Assembly (NCBI GenBank): GCA_016714225.1
Contig: JADJNS010000019.1
Location: 62,001-126,000, forward strand
Direction: 5' to 3'
Source of the DNA: Archangiaceae bacterium
Lineage (GTDB): Bacteria > Myxococcota > Myxococcia > Myxococcales > Myxococcaceae
Length of the DNA stretch: 64,000 nt
This document shows positions 45,039-52,596 of this stretch, piece by piece. The translations under genes were made by a program, and so were the position numbers. The notes under the pieces were generated by a model. That model ran no database searches and had not been told where the DNA came from. It saw only the letters and a program-made list of their open reading frames with translations. How positions within the stretch are numbered: position 1 is the stretch's first letter; each line of letters starts with the position of its first letter.

Positions 45039-46022
45039 TCAGGTCGAGCGGTTCAGGCGCCAGAGGGCGGCGAGGCCGACGAACGCGGCGGCGGTGGCGA
45101 GCAGCGGCTTCAGGTTGAAGCGCGCCCACAGCTGCAGGCTCGAGCTTCGGGCGAGCGCGTCGAACGAGCCGTGCGCGCCGCGGTCGCCCTTCAGCGGGTG
45201 CATCAGGTTGTCGTGGCCGGGCTCGGGCAGCTCGGCGGTGACCTGGGCGGCGCGCGCGTCGCGAGCCAGCAGCCGGTCGAGCAGGCCGGGAATGAGCTTC
45301 TGACCCACCAGCACGCTGCTGATTTTCGGGCCCAGCCACATCTCGCGCACCGGGTGCTCGGCGATGCGCACCGCCGCGTCGGCGATGACCTCGGGCTGGT
45401 AGATGGTGCCCATCGGCTGGGCGTGCCCGCCGAGCTTGTTGCGAATCACGTCGAACTGCGGCGTGTTCACGGCGGGCAGCGCGAGGTGGCACAGCGAGAT
45501 GCCGTCGAGGCCCTCGTCGAGCAGCTCGCTGCGCAGCGAGTCGGTGAACGCGCGCACCGCCGCCTTGGTGGCGCAGTAGGCGCTCTGCATGGGAATCGAG
45601 CGGTACGCCAGCGCCGAGCCCATCTGAATCACCACGCCGCGGTTCCGGGCGCGCATGTGGCGCACCGCCGCGAGCGTGCCCCACACGGCGCCGAGGTAGT
45701 TCACCTCGGTGACGCGGCGGAACTCGTCGTCGCTCATCTCGCCCGCCGGGCCCAGCACGCCCACCATCGCCGAGTTCACCCACACGTCGATGGCGCCGAA
45801 GTAGCGGGCGGCCTGGTCGGCCGCAGCGTCGAGCATCACCCGATCGACCACGTCGAGCGGCAGCACCAGCGTCTCGCCGCCGGCCTCTTGAATCTCGCGC
45901 GCCGCGGCCTCGAGCCCCTCGCGACCCCGGGCGATCAAGCAGACCTGATCTCCACGTGCGCCGAACGCCCGCGCCACTGCCCGCCCCACTCCGCTCGATG
46001 CGCCGGTAATCACCACGACCAT
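45039..46022 (-). CDS. SDR-family oxidoreductase with C-terminal membrane tail
   Basis: 327 residues from ATG at 46022 (MVVVITGASSGVGRAVARAF). The nucleotide-binding TGASSGVG, NSA in VWVNSAMVG, catalytic Ser in IQMGSALAY and Y-x-x-x-K in SAYCATKAA are all present. After the catalytic core (about 235 residues) there is an unusual extension ending in a hydrophobic helix (KPLLATAAAFVGLAALWRL), which may anchor it to the membrane. Substrate unknown; NAD(P)-dependent dehydrogenase or reductase. Confidence 0.9.
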   Translation of the reverse strand: MVVVITGASSGVGRAVARAFGARGDQVCLIARGREGLEAAAREIQEAGGETLVLPLDVVDRVMLDAAADQAARYFGAIDVWVNSAMVGVLGPAGEMSDDEFRRVTEVNYLGAVWGTLAAVRHMRARNRGVVIQMGSALAYRSIPMQSAYCATKAAVRAFTDSLRSELLDEGLDGISLCHLALPAVNTPQFDVIRNKLGGHAQPMGTIYQPEVIADAAVRIAEHPVREMWLGPKISSVLVGQKLIPGLLDRLLARDARAAQVTAELPEPGHDNLMHPLKGDRGAHGSFDALARSSSLQLWARFNLKPLLATAAAFVGLAALWRLNRST

Positions 46023-46174
46023 GCAGGTGATGTAACGGCGGCCGTAGAGCCTGGTGTGTTTCGGTTCGGCAACACGGTCGGCGCTCACGCCCTGCGCCGG
46101 TAACGCTCGGCGCGTGCGGTCGCGGCCGCCGGCGGCGCCGATTACCTCTCTCTGGAAGGAGAGGGGCCTTTCAA

Positions 46175-46546
46175 ATGAACTTCAAGACGGTGCTGGCGGC
46201 GGCGGTGCTCTCGATGGTGGCGGGGTCGGGCTGCGTGGTGGCCGAGCCGCAGTGCGGCTTCGGCTTCAGCGACTGTGGCGACTACTGCGCCGACCTGAGC
46301 TCTGACCCGCGCGACTGTGGCCGCTGCGGAGCGACGTGCGCGGCAGGCGACTACTGCGACCGCGGCCTGTGCATCGTGAACAGCTGCTACTCGGACGGCA
46401 CCGCCTGCGGCCGCGACACCGACTGCTGCTCGAACTACTGCGCCAGCGACGGGGTGTGCGGCTGCATTCCGCGCGGCTTCGCGGGCTGCACCAACAGCGT
46501 CGACTGCTGCACGAACTTCTGCGACCGCGACGGCACCTGCCGCTGA
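46175..46546 (+). CDS. Cys-rich lipoprotein
   Basis: 123 residues. MNFKTVLAAAVLSMVAGSGC is a lipoprotein signal (C20). The mature part contains about 20 further cysteines in spaced pairs (DCGDYCADLSSDPRDCGRC, DTDCCSNYCASDGVCGC, VDCCTNFC), like disulfide-rich adhesion or knottin-type modules common in myxobacterial surface proteins. Strong ribosome binding site AAGGAGAGG; the same bases pair with CCTCTC upstream as a 6-bp stem, which could dampen translation. Confidence 0.75.
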   Translation: MNFKTVLAAAVLSMVAGSGCVVAEPQCGFGFSDCGDYCADLSSDPRDCGRCGATCAAGDYCDRGLCIVNSCYSDGTACGRDTDCCSNYCASDGVCGCIPRGFAGCTNSVDCCTNFCDRDGTCR

Positions 46547-46781
46547 AGGGGCGAGCCGCCCGTCGTCTGCTATGACGGACGAGTTGTCTTTTATAGCGGA
46601 CGCCGCTAGAACTGCGGCTGTCCGACCTAACGGACGTTTCGTCATGGGCTGCCCTGTTCGTACCTGCCGTCGCCGTTGTTGACCGTTCAACCCGGTCGGC
46701 CACGCACGCGTACGAAGAGGGCCTCGAGGCTCGCCGGGCCTTTCGTGGAGTGCGCACCCGGCCATTCGAGGAGTCCAAGTG
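46547..46781 (+). promoter_or_regulatory. Intergenic region with three CGGACG direct repeats
   Basis: CGGACG occurs at 46576, 46597 and 46631, each preceded by a TATGA-, TATAG- or CTAA-like stretch; the first two are 21 bases apart (two helical turns). The region is unusually AT-rich for the window (GTTGTCTTTTATAG), consistent with a promoter for the DUF2325 gene. Assignment as binding sites is speculative. Confidence 0.25.
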
Positions 46782-47102
46782 ATGAGAATCGGAGTCGTCG
46801 GCGGAGTGGAGCGCACCGAGGCAGCACAGCAGCGGCTGGCCGAGCAGTACGGGCACGAGCTGCTCTTTCACCCCGGGCACATGGCGGGCCGCGGGTCGAG
46901 CAGCCTCGAGAGCCTGGTGCGCAAGTGCGACCTGGTCGTGATTCTGACCGACGTGAACAGCCACGGCGCGGTGCTGGCGGCGCGAAAATTCTTGCGGGCG
47001 TACGGCATGACGCCGCTGTTGGTGCGGCGGCTGGGGCTGAGCCGGCTCGAAGAGCTGCTGCGCAGCCTCTCGACGCTCGGCACGGCGGCGGCGCTCGGCT
47101 GA
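46782..47102 (+). CDS. DUF2325 domain protein
   Basis: 106 residues from ATG at 46782 (a GTG one codon earlier is possible); GAGGAG lies 8 bases upstream. Rossmann-like single domain: MRIGVVGGVERTEAAQ, HPGHMAGRGSSSLESLVRKC, VILTDVNSHGAVLAARKF. Matches DUF2325, a small family of unknown function often found near metal or stress genes. Soluble, no signal peptide. Confidence 0.85.
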   Translation: MRIGVVGGVERTEAAQQRLAEQYGHELLFHPGHMAGRGSSSLESLVRKCDLVVILTDVNSHGAVLAARKFLRAYGMTPLLVRRLGLSRLEELLRSLSTLGTAAALG

Positions 47103-47150
47103 GCGCTCATCTGCGTAGACGGGGGTCTGCGCGGTCGGCAAGCTGCACCG

Positions 47151-49610
47151 GTGCGACGCGCGCCATGGGGCGAGTCCAGGGTGGGAGCAGTGCTGTGGCT
47201 CGCGCTCGCGTGCGCGCCGGCTCCGGCGCCGCCGGCCGCCGCCCGCTCGCGCGCCGCGGTGAGCCTGTCGGCCGAGCAGCCGGTGACCACGCCGCGCCGC
47301 GCGACCGAGCAGGGGGTGGGCGCTCCGGCGGTGGCGTTCAACGGCAGCGTCTACCTGGTGGTGTGGAGCGCGCCGTCGAACGGCGGCGACGTGCACGCCG
47401 CGCGCGTCGACGCCCTCGGCAACCTGCTCGACCCGACCGCGCGGGCCATCGGCGAGTCGCCCCTGCCGCAGACGGCTCCCGACGTGGCGGCCCTGCCGGG
47501 GGGGGACTTTCTGGTCGCCTGGGCCGAGGTGCTCGACGGCGGCTCGAACATCAAGGCGACGCGGGTGAGCGCGGCCGGTGTCGAGCTCGACCCGTCGGGC
47601 CTCACGCTGGCCAGCGGCGCCGGGGCGCGCGATCGGCCGGCGGTGGCCTCGGGTCAGGGTCAGTTCGCGGTGGCCTGGCAAGACGGGGTGGCGCTCGCCG
47701 CGGTGGCGGTGTCGTCGAGCGGCGCGCCAGTGGCTTCGCCGACCACCTTCTTCAACGCGGCGGGGCCCGCGCTGGCCTTCGACGGCACCCAGTACCTGCT
47801 GACCGGCATTCGGAGCGTCACCACCCAGCTGCCGAACTGGGTGATGGCGCAGCGGCTGACCTCGCAGCTCGCTCCCATCGACCCCGGCGCGGTGATGGTC
47901 GCAGCCTCTCCGTTGAGCTCGTTCTTCATTTCGGCCAGGCCCTCGTCCGATGGTGCCGGCTTCATGGTGGCCTGGAGCGGCCTGAGCAGCGGCGGCCAGC
48001 AGTGGGTCTCGGTGGGCCGGTTCACGTCGGCCGGCGCGGTGCCCGATGACGGCGGGGTCTACCTCGACGAGCGGTTTTCGAGGTCACCCACCCTCTCGCC
48101 GCTGGCCTCTGGCTACCTGCTGACGATGAACGGCACATCGGTGAGCGGGGGGCTGCAAGCGCGCTTCGTCTCGGCTGGCGCACAGGGCACTCCCGACGCG
48201 GGGTACCTCATCGGCGGCACCGTGGGTCTGGCGGACTCGGCCTTCGACGGCAACCGCACCGTGCTCACCGTCTACCAGGCGGGCGCGGCGAGAGAGCTGG
48301 CCGGCGTGCAGGTGAGGGACACGCTCGACGGCGGCACGCCGTTCAACATCGGCTGGGGCTACTCGGCGCAGAGCGCCCCGGCCATCGCCTTCAACGGCAG
48401 CGAGTATCTGGCGGCGTGGTCCGAGTTTCTCGACGGCGGGTGGGACGTGGTCGCGGCGCGGCTGAGCGCGCAGGGCTCGAGCCTCGACCCCTCGGGCATC
48501 GACGTCTCGAGCGGGCCGGGCGACCAGACCGCGCCCACCGTGGTGTGGACGGGGGCGGCCTGGCTGGTGGTGTGGGCCGACGCGCGCAGTGACCAAGGCG
48601 ACCTGTACTTCTCGCGGGTCGATTCGAACGGCGCGGTGCTCGAGCCCGCCGGAGGGACGCCGCTCGTCACCGGCGCGGGCCAGCAGACCCGGCCGGTGTT
48701 GAGCAGCGACGGCGCGCTGACCTGTCTGGCCTACGCCGACGTGGCCACCCAGCGCCTGGCGCGCCTGACCCCCACCGGCGGCCTGCTCGGCACCACCACC
48801 GTGCTGGCCGCGGCGGCGAGCTCGACGGTGGTGGCCAGCTCGGGCCAGTGTCTGGTGGGCTGGGTGGCGGCGACGGGCACGGTGAGCGCGCGCCGCCTCG
48901 ACGCCAACGGCGCCTTCGTCGACCCCGCCGCGGTGGTGCTCGACGCCAACGCGGGCAACCCGTCGGCTCCTTCGGTGGCTGCCGGCGCCGGCGGGTTTCT
49001 GGTGGGGTGGTCGGTGAGAGACTCCTTCGGAAACGCGCTGCCGCGCCTGCGGCTGTTCACCGAAGATGGGGGAGTGAGCGCGCGCCAGTCGCTCGAGCCG
49101 GGGATGCTGCCCTCGAGCCCGCCGAGCATCGTCGCCGCGGGCGGCGCGTACCAGGTGATGTGGGCGGCGTGGGAAGCAGACTGGAGCCCCGAGCTCAAGC
49201 ACGTCGAGGTCGGCTTCGACGGGGTGGTCATCGACGGCGGCGTGCTCACCGGCGACCGGGCGGTGAGCCTGACCGCTCCGGCGGTGGGCCCGGGGGTGCT
49301 GGCCTACCTGCGGCACGACCCCACCGCGCACCAGGCGCGCCTGGTCGCGCGAGAGGTGCAGTGGAGCCTCGCGGTGGCGCCCGATGGCGGTGCGCCCGAC
49401 GGCGGTGCGCCCGACGCGGGTGGCCCTGACGCGGGTGGCGGGGACGGAGGCGTCGACGCAGGGCGAGCCGACGCCGGGCCGGGCGACGGCGGGCGGGCCG
49501 AGGCGAGCGCGCTGGCGGTGGGCTGCGGCTGCAGCGCGAGCCCGACCGCGGGGTGGGCGCTGGGGCTGCTCCTCGCGCTGGCGCGCCGCCGGGTGGCGCG
49601 CGAACGGTAG
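47151..49610 (+). CDS. Surface protein with beta-repeats and MYXO-CTERM-like tail
   Basis: 819 residues from GTG at 47151: MRRAPWGESRVGAVLWLALAC, a probable lipoprotein or Sec signal. The body repeats a unit of about 50-60 residues (VAFNGSVYLVVWSAPSNGG, LPGGDFLVAWAEVLDGG, IAFNGSEYLAAWSEFLDGG), with DP.G..L and W-rich strands, like a large propeller. An Asp/Gly-rich stretch follows, then CGCSASPTAGWALGLLLALA and a final Arg-rich run: a MYXO-CTERM-type signal (Cys motif, hydrophobic helix, basic end) that directs sorting to the cell surface through the type II secretion route. Confidence 0.8.
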   Translation: MRRAPWGESRVGAVLWLALACAPAPAPPAAARSRAAVSLSAEQPVTTPRRATEQGVGAPAVAFNGSVYLVVWSAPSNGGDVHAARVDALGNLLDPTARAIGESPLPQTAPDVAALPGGDFLVAWAEVLDGGSNIKATRVSAAGVELDPSGLTLASGAGARDRPAVASGQGQFAVAWQDGVALAAVAVSSSGAPVASPTTFFNAAGPALAFDGTQYLLTGIRSVTTQLPNWVMAQRLTSQLAPIDPGAVMVAASPLSSFFISARPSSDGAGFMVAWSGLSSGGQQWVSVGRFTSAGAVPDDGGVYLDERFSRSPTLSPLASGYLLTMNGTSVSGGLQARFVSAGAQGTPDAGYLIGGTVGLADSAFDGNRTVLTVYQAGAARELAGVQVRDTLDGGTPFNIGWGYSAQSAPAIAFNGSEYLAAWSEFLDGGWDVVAARLSAQGSSLDPSGIDVSSGPGDQTAPTVVWTGAAWLVVWADARSDQGDLYFSRVDSNGAVLEPAGGTPLVTGAGQQTRPVLSSDGALTCLAYADVATQRLARLTPTGGLLGTTTVLAAAASSTVVASSGQCLVGWVAATGTVSARRLDANGAFVDPAAVVLDANAGNPSAPSVAAGAGGFLVGWSVRDSFGNALPRLRLFTEDGGVSARQSLEPGMLPSSPPSIVAAGGAYQVMWAAWEADWSPELKHVEVGFDGVVIDGGVLTGDRAVSLTAPAVGPGVLAYLRHDPTAHQARLVAREVQWSLAVAPDGGAPDGGAPDAGGPDAGGGDGGVDAGRADAGPGDGGRAEASALAVGCGCSASPTAGWALGLLLALARRRVARER

Positions 49611-49785
49611 AGCTGTTTCCCCGAGCGGACGCTAGAGCACGCGCGCGCGTCACCGTGGGCGACCCCCGCCAGGCGCGGCGCGAGCGGCCAGAGAACTGCA
49701 GCCACCTTCGCGCGGCGCCGCGGCGCCCGGCAATTCTGCCGGCGTTTCACGCGCCGCGACGTTGGGCAGTTCACGGGGAGGTTAC

Positions 49786-50295
49786 ATGTTCGACAAAGAT
49801 GGAGACCTGGCGGTAGCGGCCGAGCGCATCGCTCAACCTTCGAGACCGGACGACTTCGTCACCGTCATCGGCACCAGGAGGAAGCGCAAGAGTCTGGTGA
49901 CCGCGCGCGACATTCGCCGCTTCGCCCAGGCCATCGGCGAGCCCCTGCCACCGCCGGTCGATGACGACGACAGCGGGGTGCTGGCTCCGCCGCTGTTCTG
50001 CCAGACGCTCTCGTACGACGAGCTGCCCGTCGAGCTGTTGCCGCCCGACGGCTCACCCGCCGAGCTCGACGTGCCGGTGCCCGCCAAGCGGCTGGTGGGC
50101 GGCGCGAGCGAGTTCAAGCTGCACCGCCGGGTGCGGGCCGGAGAGCTGCTCACCGTCGAGACCGAGCTCAAGGACGTGCAGAAGAAGATGGGCAAGAGCG
50201 GCGTGCTCTATCTGCTGATCATCGAGACGCGCATCGCCGACGCGACCGGCCGACCGGTCTCGACCGAGACCGCCACCTACGTGAAGAGGCCATGA
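49786..50295 (+). CDS. MaoC-type hotdog dehydratase, FAS1-like half
   Basis: 169 residues from ATG at 49786, after a strong GGGGAGG ribosome binding site. DDFVTVIGTRRKRKSLVTAR, an internal acidic loop and ASEFKLHRRVRAGELLTVET are features of the N-terminal MaoC (FAS1-like dehydratase) domain. Alone it lacks an obvious catalytic His/Asp pair, and its stop overlaps the next MaoC gene (ATGATGA), so the two probably form a heterodimeric enoyl-CoA hydratase or hydroxyacyl dehydratase. Confidence 0.8.
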   Translation: MFDKDGDLAVAAERIAQPSRPDDFVTVIGTRRKRKSLVTARDIRRFAQAIGEPLPPPVDDDDSGVLAPPLFCQTLSYDELPVELLPPDGSPAELDVPVPAKRLVGGASEFKLHRRVRAGELLTVETELKDVQKKMGKSGVLYLLIIETRIADATGRPVSTETATYVKRP

Positions 50296-50735
50296 TGAGC
50301 ACGCCCGAACCTCTGCTGCAGGGCTTGGAGCGGGTCGGCGGCACCCTGCCGGCGGCGCTGCCCGCCCTCACCTTCAGGCCGACCCACGCGCAGGTGTTCA
50401 TGTTCAGCGCGGCGACGTGGAACCGGCATCACATTCACTACAGCGACGAGGCGGCGCGCGCCGAGGGGCACACCGGAGTGGTGGTGCAGCGTGGGCTGAT
50501 CGGCAACTTCCTGGCGCGCATGCTCACGCGCTGGCTCGAGGGCCGCGGCGAGATTCGCGGCCTCTCGTGGAAGGTGGTGAAGAGCGCGCGGCCCGGCGAC
50601 GAGCTGAGCTGCCGGGGCGAGCTCACCTCGATGGTGGTGCGCGACCAGGCGCGACTCTACGTCTGCGCGCTGCGGGTGGTCGACTCGCGCGACCTGCTGC
50701 TGGCCGAGGGAACCGCCGAGCTCGAGCTCGACTGA
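50292..50735 (+). CDS. MaoC-type hotdog dehydratase, catalytic half
   Basis: 147 residues. The hydratase motif FSAATWNRHHIHYSDEAARA (Asn/His and Asp-like positions typical of MaoC dehydratases) and QRGLIGNFLARMLTRWL identify a hotdog-fold (R)-specific hydratase domain; the C-terminal LAEGTAELELD is typical. Coupled to the preceding gene (start overlaps its stop) and followed after 14 bases by the methyltransferase, so one operon. Likely acts on an acyl-CoA or acyl-carrier substrate; no ketosynthase is nearby. Confidence 0.8.
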   Translation: MMSTPEPLLQGLERVGGTLPAALPALTFRPTHAQVFMFSAATWNRHHIHYSDEAARAEGHTGVVVQRGLIGNFLARMLTRWLEGRGEIRGLSWKVVKSARPGDELSCRGELTSMVVRDQARLYVCALRVVDSRDLLLAEGTAELELD

Positions 50736-50749
50736 GAGAGGAGAACACC

Positions 50750-51616
50750 ATGGAGACCGGGCTGGGGCTGTATTCGTCGGCGAAGGCGCTGTACCGCGTG
50801 GTGCGCAGGCTTCCGTACCTCGGGCTGCTGGACCTGCCCCTGGCGCGGGCGCGGCACCGTCGGGTGCTGCGCGGGGTGCGCCGCAGCGACCACCACACCT
50901 ATACCTGCTTCTATCGCTCGCGCCGGCAGCTCGACGCCATCGTGGGGCCGGTCTGCGACGCGCTCTGGGCGCAGGGGGTGAGGCACGCCATCATCAACGT
51001 GTTCGCGGCGTCGAACGGCGCCGAGGCGTACAGCGTGGCGGCCGAGCTGCTGCACCGGCGGCCCGCGCTCGACTTCACGATTCGCGGCTCCGACCTGCAC
51101 CCCGAGACGGTGGCGCAGGGCCGGGCGGCGACGTACGCGTCAGAAGAGGCGGGCCAGGGCGGCCGGGTGCCGGCCGAGCTGCTGGAGCGCACCTTCGACC
51201 GCCAGGGCGAGGCGTGGGTGGTGAAGCGGCACATTCGCGACAAGGTCGGCTTCGAGCAGGCCGACCTGCTCGACCCGGCGGTGGTGCCGCGGTACCCAGG
51301 CGCCGACCTGGTGCTGGCGCAGAACGTGCTGTTTCACCTGCCGCCCGAGCGCTCGGAGCGCGCGTTTCACCACGCGCTGGCCACGGTGAAGCGCGGCGGC
51401 TTTCTGCTGGTCGAGGGCATGGACCTCGACCAGCGGGTGGCGCTCACCACCGAGGCGGGCCTCGAGCCGCTCGACTTCGCGGTGCGCGAAATCTACGCCG
51501 CGGCCCGGCAGCACGTGCCCGAGAACTGGTGGGACTACTACTACGGGTCCGAGCCGTACTCGCCGTTCGCCGCCGAGCGGCTGCGGCGCTACTGCAGCAT
51601 CTTTCGCGTGCCGTGA
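50750..51616 (+). CDS. CheR-like SAM-dependent methyltransferase
   Basis: 288 residues from ATG at 50750 (METGLGLYSSAKALYRVV; RBS GAGAGGAG). The SAM-binding region NVFAASNGAEAYSVAAELL, the CheR-type segment DFTIRGSDLHPETVAQGR and the late motif DLVLAQNVLFHLPPERSERA follow the CheR methyltransferase pattern, but no chemotaxis gene is near and CheR N-terminal helices are absent. It sits in an operon with two dehydratase genes, so it may methylate a small molecule or lipid intermediate rather than a chemoreceptor. Confidence 0.8.
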   Translation: METGLGLYSSAKALYRVVRRLPYLGLLDLPLARARHRRVLRGVRRSDHHTYTCFYRSRRQLDAIVGPVCDALWAQGVRHAIINVFAASNGAEAYSVAAELLHRRPALDFTIRGSDLHPETVAQGRAATYASEEAGQGGRVPAELLERTFDRQGEAWVVKRHIRDKVGFEQADLLDPAVVPRYPGADLVLAQNVLFHLPPERSERAFHHALATVKRGGFLLVEGMDLDQRVALTTEAGLEPLDFAVREIYAAARQHVPENWWDYYYGSEPYSPFAAERLRRYCSIFRVP

Positions 51617-51619
51617 GCC

Positions 51620-52435
51620 TCACCTCGGCGCGGCGGCGTCAACGGCCGGGGCGGGCGTCGCGGCGCCGTAGCCCGTGCGCTCGGGCGCCGGCAGTGACGC
51701 CGCGGCCCGGGCCGCGTTGCGCTGGCGGGTGCCCATGCGCACCGCTTCCGACCACGCCGCGTCTTCGACGCTGAGCGAGAAGTGCTTGATGCCGCCGCGG
51801 TGAACGCCGCTGAGCGTGCCGATGCGCTGGTAGCCGCTCTTCTCGACCCCGCGCAGCGAGCGGTGGTTGGTGTCGTCGACGAAGCCCATCAGCCGCGTCT
51901 TGTGCTCGCCCTTCATCAGCTCGAGCAGCTGGAGGTGACGCAGCCCCTGGTAGGCGGTGCCGCGGTAGGGCGGCGTGGTGTAGCCGTTGTAGTTGTAGAC
52001 GGTGTCGTCGGGCATGTTGAAGTGCAGCCCCCAGCGCAGCTCGATGAGCGGCGCGGTGCACACCCAGGTGTAGCCGACGAGCTGCTCACCATCGAGCTGC
52101 AGCAGGCAGCGGCAGTCGTGCCGCAGGGTGGCCTCGACGTCCCACGGGTTGATGCCGGGCGTGCCCCTGCGGTGCAGCCTCGCCAGCTCGTCGGCCGAGG
52201 CGAAGTGAAACGTGTGGTGCCCGGCGGCGGCCGCGGCGGCGGGCGTGGGCCGGGGCCGTGACAGCGCGATGAGAATGATGCGGTACGAGTCGCGCCCGCG
52301 CAGCAGGCGCAGCGCGCGGCGCGCGAGGTGCTTCGCGGCCCCCTTCGCGCCGAGCTGCCCCACCGCTTCTCGCGCCCGCGCCCAGGGGCCCGACAGCGCC
52401 TCGAGTGCGTGGTTCCCAGAGCTCGCTTCGTTCAT
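51620..52435 (-). CDS. GNAT-like acyltransferase
   Basis: 271 residues from ATG at 52435, preceded by GGGGAGG. The C-terminal two-thirds have the GNAT pattern: EQLVGYTWVCTAPLIEL strand, YNYNGYTTPPYRGTAYQGLR (the acyl-CoA-binding R/Q-x-x-G-x-A-like loop) and TNHRSLRGVEKSGYQRIGTL. The Ala-rich ends are disordered. Substrate unknown. Converges with the methyltransferase gene, 3 bases apart, and is divergent from the lyase gene. Confidence 0.75.
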   Translation of the reverse strand: MNEASSGNHALEALSGPWARAREAVGQLGAKGAAKHLARRALRLLRGRDSYRIILIALSRPRPTPAAAAAAGHHTFHFASADELARLHRRGTPGINPWDVEATLRHDCRCLLQLDGEQLVGYTWVCTAPLIELRWGLHFNMPDDTVYNYNGYTTPPYRGTAYQGLRHLQLLELMKGEHKTRLMGFVDDTNHRSLRGVEKSGYQRIGTLSGVHRGGIKHFSLSVEDAAWSEAVRMGTRQRNAARAAASLPAPERTGYGAATPAPAVDAAAPR

Positions 52436-52596
52436 GTGAGGTTCCTCCCCGTTCGACGGTGGAGTTAATCGCGCCCGAAGAAGCCCGCTCGACGTTCGCG
52501 CGCCGCGGCAGCAGCCGGCAGACAAACCGAGTCGCGGGCCGGAGACGGAGACGAAGTGGCGCGCAACCGGCGGGACAATTCGCGCCACAACCCGAC

